Shown one piece after another: positions 29,304 to 36,663 of a stretch of 64,000 nucleotides of DNA. The notes beneath the pieces are model-generated. The model was not told the DNA's origin. It worked only from the letters and a program-made list of their open reading frames with translations, and ran no database searches. The stretch's first letter is position 1; each line of letters opens with the position of its first letter. This DNA is from Armatimonadota bacterium (lineage in GTDB: Bacteria; Armatimonadota; Fimbriimonadia; Fimbriimonadales; Fimbriimonadaceae), in NCBI GenBank assembly GCA_018268315.1, contig JAFDWU010000007.1, positions 1-64,000 on the forward strand. Direction: 5' to 3'. Both the position numbers and the translations under genes were made by a program.

Positions 29304-31559
29304 CTCCGGTGGGAACTGATGGAATTGGGCGCCTCGAGCTTTCGCACCGGCGAGGCTCCCTTTCAAGAGAGAATCGCGATTTCGATTCGTTACGACCACA
29401 AGTTCCTTTTGCGCCCTTGTGAGCGCAACATAGAGTACGCGGACCGCTTCCTCTTTCCGCCGATCCCATTCCTCGGTCACTAACAACTCGCGGTAAAGGT
29501 GCGATCTGTCCCGCTCGGTGTAGCAGACTGTGCGTGTCAGGTTGTCCACCAGCACTTCCTCAAAGCTCCTTGGCTTGCTGACGGCTTCCGCCGTGAAATC
29601 GGGATAGATTACAGTGGGGAACTCAAGACCCTTGGCGGCGAAGATCGTCTCCAGACGAACACCGCCCCCCGCTTCCTTCGATTCCGCTTCGCTAACCCGG
29701 TGGCTGAGGGAAACGACGTCACCCATCTCTTGCGCAAAATCCCGAAGGCCCATTTCGGGACGGCTAGCGGCGATGGCGAAGAGCTTGCGAACGTTAGCAA
29801 TCTTTTGGAGCCTTCTTGGGGAGCTTGCCAGGTTCTGAAGGAACGGAGAGCGGGCAAATATCTCTCCGAGGGCTTCATGGACGGTGATAATCTCCGCGCG
29901 CTCCGAAAGCGGATTGAACCATGCGAGGAATACGTCAACTTTCGCCCGGTCTTCAACTGGCCCGTTGAATTGGGTTAGACCGTCGTAGACCGGTCGCTCC
30001 TTCAACCCACTGAGAGTAGACCAGGTTAGACCGACCACGGGACTGGCGAGCACCGCCAGCATGCTAAAGTCGTCGCGCGGGTCGGAAAGGGCGCGGAGGG
30101 CGTTGGCGCAATCTCGCACTTCAAGCCTGGTGTAGAACTTCTCGTTGCCTCCTGCATCGGTTACCGGCGCGAACTCCTCGATCTGCTGCTTCAACGCCTC
30201 GATCTGCTTGTGCTTGCTAAGAAGAACGCAAATGGAATCTGGGGCCGCCCCTTCATCCACAATGCGCCGCCGCACTTCCTCCGTAACGGCGTCGAGCAGA
30301 CCAGCTTCCTTGCGAGCCTCCGGCACTTCAACGACCCTGATGCCTTCGAACGACACCGGATCGCTGTCGAGGTCGAAAGCTTCGCCGCCTAGCATGGGTT
30401 GGTACCCAGGCATCTTCACGCCCACCACATGATCAACGAACGCCTGAATGCTTGCCTGAGAGCGATAGTTCTTGGTTAGGCTGAGGCTCGTCGACTTCTC
30501 GATCGAGAGCCGGAATAGTCGAGGCTCGGCATCGCGAAAGGCATAGATCGCCTGCTTCATGTCGCCAATCAGCATGATCTGGGCGGACTCAAAGCAGTTG
30601 AGAACTTCGTGCTGGGACGGGCTGAGGTCCTGCGCCTCGTCAATCATCGTAAGCGGATACTGCTTGCGGAACCGCTCCCGAACCTGCGCGGACTCCCGAA
30701 AGAGCTTGACGGTTTTGCGTTCAATGCCGTTGAAGTCGAACCGCTGGTCAGCTTCCATCATCGCGTCCAGAATCCTCCATGCCTCGTACGCAAGGTGGAC
30801 CAACCCGCAGGTTCGCTCCGCGGAGCGGATTACGTCCTCGGGTTTGCCGGCTTTGCCCCTTAGATTGATCCCGAGCGGCTTGGCGGTGGCAGGGCTGATC
30901 TGGTCGGCGGGAATATCCTGCAGCAGCTGCGCTTGCTCATCGGAAAGTTGCCCGAGGAGGAACGCCTTCCATTGCTGAAGCACGTGTTCCGGCGTTCGAT
31001 ACTTGGCGAGCAGTTCATCCGGCTCGATCGTCGTTGATCTCAACCCTAAAACTTGCGCGACAGCCTTGCGAATCTTCTCCCGCACATCTCGCTCAAAGGG
31101 CAGACTAGCCAGCAAGCGAGCAGGGTAGGAGTCGGGTGGGAAATCGGCGACCACTGCTTCCTTAATCGCCCGCTGCAGGTATCGCTGAGTATCGATCTCC
31201 TCAAGAATTTCAAACTGGGGGTCAACGGCGGCAAGCAAGGAGTTTTCCTGCAAGAACCGTTGGCAGAACGAGTGGATCGTTTGTATGGGGCCGGTGGCGG
31301 CAAGCTGGGCCTGTCGGATCATGCCCCGTTTGGTGAACTCGGCCACGATGCGCGACTGCATTTCCGCGGCAGCCTTGCGGGTGAAGGTGATCGCCAGTAT
31401 CTGATCGGGCGAGAGTCCGCTTTCAACCGCGCTCACATATTTGTGCATCAGCACGCCGGTTTTGCCGGTTCCCGCTGAGGCCGAAACCGTTAGACGGGCG
31501 GCGCTACAGGAGATGATTTCGAGCTGCTGCTCACTCGGAAGGAATTCGCGTTGGTTCAC
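29301..31559 (-). CDS. UvrD/AddA-like DNA helicase without nuclease domain
   Basis: About 752 residues of superfamily 1A helicase. Motif I is SASAGTGKTG and motif Ia is AITFTRKAAAEM. Motif II is TMIDEAQDLS, followed by GDMKQAIYAFRDAEPRLF (III), LTKNYRS (IV) and RVLYVALTRAQKELVVV (VI). This is the AddA/RecB family, but AddA and RecB carry a C-terminal nuclease of several hundred residues, and here the protein ends about 30 residues after motif VI. The partner gene directly upstream overlaps and supplies a nuclease. Start uncertain: the GTG at 31559 has GAGG 6 bases upstream inside the partner's end, and a TTG at 31574 is the other option. The pair probably processes double-strand breaks. Confidence 0.85.
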   Translation of the reverse strand: MNQREFLPSEQQLEIISCSAARLTVSASAGTGKTGVLMHKYVSAVESGLSPDQILAITFTRKAAAEMQSRIVAEFTKRGMIRQAQLAATGPIQTIHSFCQRFLQENSLLAAVDPQFEILEEIDTQRYLQRAIKEAVVADFPPDSYPARLLASLPFERDVREKIRKAVAQVLGLRSTTIEPDELLAKYRTPEHVLQQWKAFLLGQLSDEQAQLLQDIPADQISPATAKPLGINLRGKAGKPEDVIRSAERTCGLVHLAYEAWRILDAMMEADQRFDFNGIERKTVKLFRESAQVRERFRKQYPLTMIDEAQDLSPSQHEVLNCFESAQIMLIGDMKQAIYAFRDAEPRLFRLSIEKSTSLSLTKNYRSQASIQAFVDHVVGVKMPGYQPMLGGEAFDLDSDPVSFEGIRVVEVPEARKEAGLLDAVTEEVRRRIVDEGAAPDSICVLLSKHKQIEALKQQIEEFAPVTDAGGNEKFYTRLEVRDCANALRALSDPRDDFSMLAVLASPVVGLTWSTLSGLKERPVYDGLTQFNGPVEDRAKVDVFLAWFNPLSERAEIITVHEALGEIFARSPFLQNLASSPRRLQKIANVRKLFAIAASRPEMGLRDFAQEMGDVVSLSHRVSEAESKEAGGGVRLETIFAAKGLEFPTVIYPDFTAEAVSKPRSFEEVLVDNLTRTVCYTERDRSHLYRELLVTEEWDRRKEEAVRVLYVALTRAQKELVVVTNRNRDSLLKGSLAGAKARGAQFHQFPPE

Positions 31560-34290
31560 GTTCCTCCTCGCCAAAATCGTATGAACGGCGGCAAAGCTCG
31601 CCGTAGCCGCAGTAGCGGCAGTGGCTATCGGTTGGGTCGGGGCGGATGAAGCCTGCCCGTGATCGCTTCAAGGCGTTGTTCACATTGTCGACGTGATCTT
31701 GCCACTGGTCGTTTGCGTTGCCTCCATCATTTGAGCCGCCCTGAATGCGGGCGATGCTCGCGCCGCGCACCTTGGCGTCGAGCCGGGTTTGGAAGGGACC
31801 CTTGTGGCGGTAGTAGGCGACCTTGCCTTCGGTTACCGTATCCACCACGACTGCAACATCGTTGGTCCCTCGATGCCGCTCAAGAAGGCGGAGCAGCGCG
31901 AACTCTTCAAAGTTGTCGATGGCGCTGCCGTCAGGGCTTTCCCAATGCTTGGTGGAGTATCGATAAACGGTTCCCGTCGTTACTCCTCCATGGCTCTTGA
32001 GAACGTCAAAGCGGGCTCTTATGCCGCCCGCCTGCTGCTCAATATCAAGGTCATACGGCCCCGACTCCTTCCATAGCTCACGGGCGACGCTTTCGCGCTC
32101 GATGATGCCCTCGATGAACTGCTCTCGGATGGAGGCGAAGCCCGCCAGCTCCTGCGCATCGGCGTAGGTTGCCGCTTCGGCAAGAAACTCTTCAAATTTC
32201 TGCTCGAGCACTGGGCGGAGCCGCTCCAAGGGAAGGGCCGCGGGGTTGGTCTTCTCTAAAATGCTGGTCAGGCGAGTCCAGGCCGCTCCTCGATCTCTGG
32301 TTTTGATGCCCATTCGGTGGCGGATAAAGAAGAGGAACGGGCAGATGAAGGCATCGTGAAGCTGCCTTGTGGAGAATTTGAAGCCTTCTTCAAGCTTTGC
32401 GGCTTCTGCTGGGAGTTCTATGGCTGGTAGCGGCGCTTCCGGCTGGGCCAAAGCTGCCGCCAGCTCTTGATCGCAGGTAAGAATCGGATCAACCGTCGGG
32501 GCAAACATATCCCTTCTAAAGAAGCGTTCGTTAACCGGCCCTAACCGCCGCGCTTCATCGAGGAAGTAGGAGGGAATCTGCTCCTGCTCTCCCTTTTCGC
32601 GCGCGTATGAGTAGGTCACCGAGGCGGTGGCCATGCCGAGCGCGCGGACGAAGAACATCTGCTCGTCGGCGTAGGAGGCGCTCGAATCCTTCAATTCCTT
32701 GCCGGTTAATTGGCGCAGGACGAGCTTTTCGTCGTCTCGCAGGATTGGGTCTTCGCGCCTTCGGCGCGGCAGTCTGCCCTCCAGCATATCCAGCATGTAA
32801 ACATGCTTTGCCTGCACCAACTCGTCGGGCTCGTGAGTAATCCGGATGCCTGCGTCCAGACTCGGCAGGCTGTATTCCGCGTCTTGCCAGGCCGCCTCGC
32901 AGAGCCGAACGAATGCCCGCAGACTGAACTGAGGGTTTGGGCGCAGGCTTAAAGTCGTTCCCAGCCGAGCAAGGCATTGCCTCATCGCGGCTTCCGCCCG
33001 ACGAGTTCGCTCGGCGTCCGGGCCCTTCTCCAGCGTAGAAGCGGGCAGGTTCAGCAGGGAAGTGAGGTCGATAAGCTGGTCGATCCAGCCTTGAATTTTC
33101 ACCGATGAGCGGAGGGCGGCAAGCCGCCACTCCAGGATCGGGAAGAGCCAAGCGGTTTGCTCGCCGTCTTGGCACTTGGCCTCCAGTTCTTCCCAGGGAA
33201 TCGGGGAAAGCGCTAGATCAAGCATCATTTGCCGCGCGGCCAGACCCTCCTCGGTCTCCACCCCGAAAAATCGGCTTGTGGCGAGAGATGAAAGCGGCCT
33301 GAGATCAAGGGCAGATAGCGCTTTCAGCAGCTTAAGAAGAAACCGCACGTACCCGTTTGAGAGCAAAGGCGCCCTTGCGCTTAGGCGAAGGGGCAGCTTG
33401 AATCGGGCAGCGGAAGCCGCGAGAAAGGGGGCATATGCAGCGACGTCCCGGCAGATGAGGGCGAATTGATCTACTCTCTCCCCACCTTGAATCTTTGATG
33501 CAACATCGCGCAGAACCCACTCAACCTCGTCCTGGATGCCTCCGGCTACGAAGAGGCTCTGCGGCAGCATCGCATCGGGCGCTTTTTCGACGAAGAGGCA
33601 AGCCGAGGGATGGCTTTGAGCGGGGGCATCGCCGCCAAGAAATGGATGGGTTGGAACCAGGCAGTGAACCGCTACGCCTTGGCTCGCCACCCACTCTAAA
33701 AGGCGGGTTGTCGCAGCTCCATCTTCTTCATCCCACAGATAGATCATGCCCTTCAGCCCGTCTGTTTGCAGCTTCTGCTCCAGTAACCCTTCCATCTGAG
33801 CGTGAAGAGTTGTGCGGCGAAGGCGCTCAAGATCGTGCCGAACCGCATCATTAATCTCCAAAAGCCCCTGCAGCTTGGCTTGCAGATGCGGATCTTCAAC
33901 CTGTAGGGAAGACAGCTGCCCAAGTATCTCCGTTTCAGAAAGCTCGATAAGGCAACTTCGGATTGCCTGGTGGGTTCCGGCAAACCGCTCCGATGGCTTG
34001 AACGGCGAGTCGTCCGGTAAGTTGGAACAGGCATCGTGGATCAGGGTAAGAATCAGGCTCTCATCGGCAAATGGCACGGGGGTGATATCGCAAAGTCCGC
34101 GCAGTTTGGAGACGGCGCCCGCAAGGCTTGTAGGTTCTGCGTGTTCCAAACCTTCAAGGATTGCCTGCAGTGCGGGGAGGCGTGTGGGCTTCCGGCAGGC
34201 GACGATCACCGGCCCCTTTTTTGCAAGCGGCCGCAATATCTTGGCAAGCTCTCCGCCGCCGGGAAGGAAGGGGACCGTTCGGACCTGCAC
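31531..34290 (-). CDS. AddB-like helicase-fold and PD-(D/E)XK nuclease protein
   Basis: About 919 residues. The N-terminal 600 residues are a divergent UvrD-like fold without a clear Walker A, as in AddB/RexB. RGRLPRRRREDPILRD-like text (LEGRLPRRRREDPIL) and YSYAREKGEQEQIPSYFLDE match AddB segments. The C-terminal PD-(D/E)XK nuclease starts FSTRQLHDAFICPFLFF and ends with the Cys cluster CRYCGYGELC. With the Cys of FICPF this gives four ligands for the AddB-type [4Fe-4S] cluster. I prefer the GTG at 34290 because CATAAT lies 7 bases upstream; a GTG at 34308 is also in frame. It is translationally linked to the AddA-like gene. Confidence 0.82.
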   Translation of the reverse strand: MQVRTVPFLPGGGELAKILRPLAKKGPVIVACRKPTRLPALQAILEGLEHAEPTSLAGAVSKLRGLCDITPVPFADESLILTLIHDACSNLPDDSPFKPSERFAGTHQAIRSCLIELSETEILGQLSSLQVEDPHLQAKLQGLLEINDAVRHDLERLRRTTLHAQMEGLLEQKLQTDGLKGMIYLWDEEDGAATTRLLEWVASQGVAVHCLVPTHPFLGGDAPAQSHPSACLFVEKAPDAMLPQSLFVAGGIQDEVEWVLRDVASKIQGGERVDQFALICRDVAAYAPFLAASAARFKLPLRLSARAPLLSNGYVRFLLKLLKALSALDLRPLSSLATSRFFGVETEEGLAARQMMLDLALSPIPWEELEAKCQDGEQTAWLFPILEWRLAALRSSVKIQGWIDQLIDLTSLLNLPASTLEKGPDAERTRRAEAAMRQCLARLGTTLSLRPNPQFSLRAFVRLCEAAWQDAEYSLPSLDAGIRITHEPDELVQAKHVYMLDMLEGRLPRRRREDPILRDDEKLVLRQLTGKELKDSSASYADEQMFFVRALGMATASVTYSYAREKGEQEQIPSYFLDEARRLGPVNERFFRRDMFAPTVDPILTCDQELAAALAQPEAPLPAIELPAEAAKLEEGFKFSTRQLHDAFICPFLFFIRHRMGIKTRDRGAAWTRLTSILEKTNPAALPLERLRPVLEQKFEEFLAEAATYADAQELAGFASIREQFIEGIIERESVARELWKESGPYDLDIEQQAGGIRARFDVLKSHGGVTTGTVYRYSTKHWESPDGSAIDNFEEFALLRLLERHRGTNDVAVVVDTVTEGKVAYYRHKGPFQTRLDAKVRGASIARIQGGSNDGGNANDQWQDHVDNVNNALKRSRAGFIRPDPTDSHCRYCGYGELCRRSYDFGEEEREPTRIPSE

Positions 34291-34296
34291 CGATAG

Positions 34297-34303
34297 TATT
34301 ATG
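34297..34303. promoter_or_regulatory. Overlapping divergent -10 elements
   Basis: The 7 bases TATTATG read as TATTAT on the plus strand (7 bases before a GTG at 34310) and CATAAT on the minus strand (7 bases before the GTG at 34290). One symmetric -10 could therefore serve the AddB-like gene and the membrane-protein gene. Confidence 0.4.
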
Positions 34304-34915
34304 AGCACAGTGCGGAAGCGAATCTGGACAGCGCGACGAAAGCTGATGGGGAACTTGATTCCCAGCCTGATTTGGGCGCCTCTTACGATTTACGGCCTCT
34401 ATCTCATTCGCAAGACCGGAGTCATCTTCGGGCCAGGCTTCTGGTTTATCCTCGCAGCGCAGGTGTTGGGCCTGGTAGCGGTTAACTTCTTCGGCCTGTA
34501 TGACAACCAGCGGATGAAGCAGCATATGATGCGCGAGGCGGAAGTGCTGTACCCGCATCTGAGAGGCTGGATGATGTTTGTGGGTTACGCGCCGGACGGC
34601 TACGGAAACCTGCTTGATCCACACAAGGACGTTGGCATTCTCATCCTAACGCCTGACTCGATTGAGTTCGTGGGCGACAGCCACTTAATCTCACTGCGCC
34701 GCAGCCAAGTACTGCGTGTCACTTATCGGGCGAATATTCATTCGCTTGTTGGGCTTGGGAGATGGGTGACTATCGAGGGCCGAAAAGACGGCAAGCTCTT
34801 TGTGCTCCACTTTGAGCCAAGAGAGGCGAAGACCCTCTTAGGCGACCGTCGCCTGAGCAGCAATCTCAAGCAGAAATTGGAGAACTGGCTAATAAGAAGC
34901 GGGCCCCCGGTCTGA
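34301..34915 (+). CDS. Small membrane protein with C-terminal PH-like domain
   Basis: A 204-residue protein with a basic N terminus and two transmembrane helices (about 18-36 and 43-67: LIPSLIWAPLTIYGLYLI and FWFILAAQVLGLVAVNFFGLY). The cytosolic part has beta-rich text (GILILTPDSIEFVGDSHLISLRRSQVLRVTYR, WVTIEGRKDGKLFVLHFEPREAKTLL) resembling bacterial PH/GRAM-like domains. The function is unknown. The ATG at 34301 is the conventional start, but a GTG at 34310 sits 7 bases after TATTAT and may be the true leaderless start. Confidence 0.65.
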   Translation: MSTVRKRIWTARRKLMGNLIPSLIWAPLTIYGLYLIRKTGVIFGPGFWFILAAQVLGLVAVNFFGLYDNQRMKQHMMREAEVLYPHLRGWMMFVGYAPDGYGNLLDPHKDVGILILTPDSIEFVGDSHLISLRRSQVLRVTYRANIHSLVGLGRWVTIEGRKDGKLFVLHFEPREAKTLLGDRRLSSNLKQKLENWLIRSGPPV

Positions 34916-34928
34916 CGACCGAGAGCCC
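34901..34928 (-). terminator. Intrinsic terminator after flagellin
   Basis: A 12-base-pair GC-rich stem (34901-34912 with 34917-34928, two G-U pairs, TGAC/GTCA loop) is followed on the minus strand by GCTTCTTATT. It lies 25 bases after the flagellin stop and overlaps the end of the convergent membrane-protein gene. Confidence 0.65.
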
Positions 34929-34952
34929 TTGCTCGAACCGGAGAATTTCTCC

Positions 34953-36380
34953 TTACTGGAGGAGTCGCAGGACCTGCTGCGGCGACGAGTTCGCCTGAGA
35001 CAGCACCGAGATACCAGCCTGAAGGATGATTTGGCGCTTGGTCAGGTTCGTCGTTTCTGCAGCGACGTCCGTATCCTGAATCGTCGACAGGGTTGCCGAC
35101 AAGTTTTCCGAAGCAACGCCCAAGCTGCGGACGTTCGATTCAAGAACGTTGCGCTGGAAGTTACCGATGTTGCCTCGAGCGGTAGCGATCTGGCTGATAG
35201 CCGCGTCGATAGCGGAAATAGCCGTGTTCGCACCGGAAGCAGTGGTAAGGTCGAGGGCGCCGAGGCCGCCACCAACGATGGACGTGCCGAGGTTCGAAGC
35301 GGCGATCGAGCTAATCGACAGGTTAACCGTCTGGTTAGCGTTTGCGCCTACCTGGAACTGCGAGCTACCGACAACCACCTGGCCAACCGTAGCGTTGGTA
35401 ACCGTTGTTGCGTTACCTGCCGAGGTCAGTCGAAGCGTATTGCCATCTGCGTCGGTAAGGGTAAGGCCGTCGCCGCCGTTCTTGCCGCCAGTGAAGGTGA
35501 CAGTCGTAGCACCGATACCCACCGTTGCGACGCCATCAACACCAGCAGCGGTGTAGAAGCCCGCAGCAGCCTTGAAGACTGCGCCCGAGTCGGTAAGGTT
35601 GATTGCCGAACCAGCGCCGTAGGTGTTCTGCGTAAGCTGGATTCGGGTGTTCGCCACGTCGTAGAATGCGCTGACGCCGGTCTGACCCTGTACTGCGTTG
35701 ATAGCATTAACGAGGGTAGCGGAGGTGTCTGCCGCAGTCGTAGTAACAGTCGTTCCGTTAATCGTGATGGAGCCTGCGCCAACGAGCGTACCGCTGGTTG
35801 CAAGTGCCTTGGAGACCAGGGTTGCCTGTGCAGCAGCCGTGGTGACCGTAACGACAACAGAGTTATTGGTCGTGAGCGCCGTTCCATTGAACGATCCACC
35901 GATGTTCAGGGACGACAGCTTTGAAACGTCGGTAACGGTGGACTGAACGCCCGCGCTTCCATCAAGAAGCTTCTTAGTACCGAAAGCGGTGCTGGAAGAA
36001 ATTCGGTTGATGGACGAAACGATCGAAGCGAGCTGCTGCTGATTTGCCTGAACCTGAGCAGCGCTCAAGGTACCGGTGTTAGCAGAAGCGACCGCGAGGT
36101 TTCGTGCGTCGTTCAGAAGGTTGTTAACTTCGGAAAGAGCACCTTCAGCGGTCTTCGCAAAGTTGATGCCGTCTTGGCTGTTCTGGTTCGCCTGGTTAAG
36201 GCCGCTGATCTGCGCCTGGAAACGGACAGCAGCGATAAGGCCCGCCGGGTTGTCCGCACCTGAGTTGATCTGCAAACCAGTCGACAGTCGTTGAATCGAC
36301 TGCTGATATTCAGACTGAATGTTGTTTACGTTCCGCAACGCGTTAAGCGCCGACGTATTCGTGTTAATTCGAAATGCCAT
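34953..36380 (-). CDS. fliC: Flagellin
   Basis: A 475-residue flagellar filament subunit. The N-terminal D0/D1 region is canonical: INTNTSALNALRNVN, QRLSTGLQINSGADNPAG, and DGINFAKTAEGALSEVNNLL. The C-terminal D1/D0 region is canonical too: LSTIQDTDVAAETTNLTK, ILQAGISVLSQAN, ending QQVLRLLQ. The middle (about 150-370) is a Thr/Ala/Gly-rich variable surface domain with no Cys. No other flagellar gene is in the window. The ATG follows GGAGG with 9-base spacing, and the 5' untranslated region is about 200 bases with GGA motifs. Confidence 0.97.
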   Translation of the reverse strand: MAFRINTNTSALNALRNVNNIQSEYQQSIQRLSTGLQINSGADNPAGLIAAVRFQAQISGLNQANQNSQDGINFAKTAEGALSEVNNLLNDARNLAVASANTGTLSAAQVQANQQQLASIVSSINRISSSTAFGTKKLLDGSAGVQSTVTDVSKLSSLNIGGSFNGTALTTNNSVVVTVTTAAAQATLVSKALATSGTLVGAGSITINGTTVTTTAADTSATLVNAINAVQGQTGVSAFYDVANTRIQLTQNTYGAGSAINLTDSGAVFKAAAGFYTAAGVDGVATVGIGATTVTFTGGKNGGDGLTLTDADGNTLRLTSAGNATTVTNATVGQVVVGSSQFQVGANANQTVNLSISSIAASNLGTSIVGGGLGALDLTTASGANTAISAIDAAISQIATARGNIGNFQRNVLESNVRSLGVASENLSATLSTIQDTDVAAETTNLTKRQIILQAGISVLSQANSSPQQVLRLLQ

Positions 36381-36388
36381 TTATCTTA

Positions 36389-36530
36389 TCCTCCGTGACT
36401 TGTGCCGACCATCCTTGTTCGGCTTCCCGTGCCCTTGGTTCCCCGACCTTGCGAGCCCTTTGCAGGAATCGCTGATTACGTGAAGCCAAACATCCTGTCA
36501 GCATGACCGGATTTCTCCAGCCCGGTTCAT
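36389..36530 (-). promoter_or_regulatory. Flagellin leader with CsrA-like GGA motifs and hairpin
   Basis: On the minus strand the leader has GAACAAGGATGG (36409-36420), 10 of 12 matches to the CsrA consensus RUACARGGAUGU. It also has ACAGGATGT (36490-36498), the Shine-Dalgarno ACGGAGGA (36389-36396), and a stem ATGA(A)CCGG/CCGGTCAT (36503-36530) whose loop shows GGA. In Bacillus, CsrA with FliW represses flagellin translation through such a leader. csrA and fliW are not in this window, so the call is an inference. Confidence 0.35.
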
Positions 36531-36590
36531 GAAGTCTGTTTCCAGATTTGGCACTGGCATTAGCCTGGTAATTTCACCAGTATTTGACAC

Positions 36591-36618
36591 ATGTTAGGCA
36601 TCAAATTGGCTACTGCAA
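36591..36618 (-). promoter_or_regulatory. Possible sigma70-type promoter of flagellin
   Basis: TTGCAG (36613-36618) and TAACAT (36591-36596) on the minus strand are 16 bases apart, predicting a start near 36584. No good sigma28 consensus was found in the 280-base gap. Confidence 0.3.
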
Positions 36619-36639
36619 AGTTGCTGCCTTTTGGGAGGA

Positions 36640-36657
36640 CAGGTTCTGTGGAACCTG
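36640..36657 (-). terminator. Terminator-like hairpin after infB
   Basis: A perfect 7-base-pair inverted repeat (CAGGTTC/GAACCTG with a TGTG loop) lies 6 bases after the infB stop on the minus strand. It lacks a proper T run, so it may only protect the 3' end. Confidence 0.35.
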
Positions 36658-36663
36658 GCAGAA

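Noticed and set aside
34929-35924. 331-codon open frame on the plus strand opposite flagellin
   Set aside because: It is complementary to the repetitive Thr/Ala/Val flagellin middle, giving Ser/Arg/Asp-rich text with no fold-like pattern; flagellin is unmistakable.
36545-36562. Sigma54-like TGGCAC on the plus strand upstream of flagellin
   Set aside because: The downstream part reads TTAGC rather than TTGCA and it points away from flagellin toward the end of infB.
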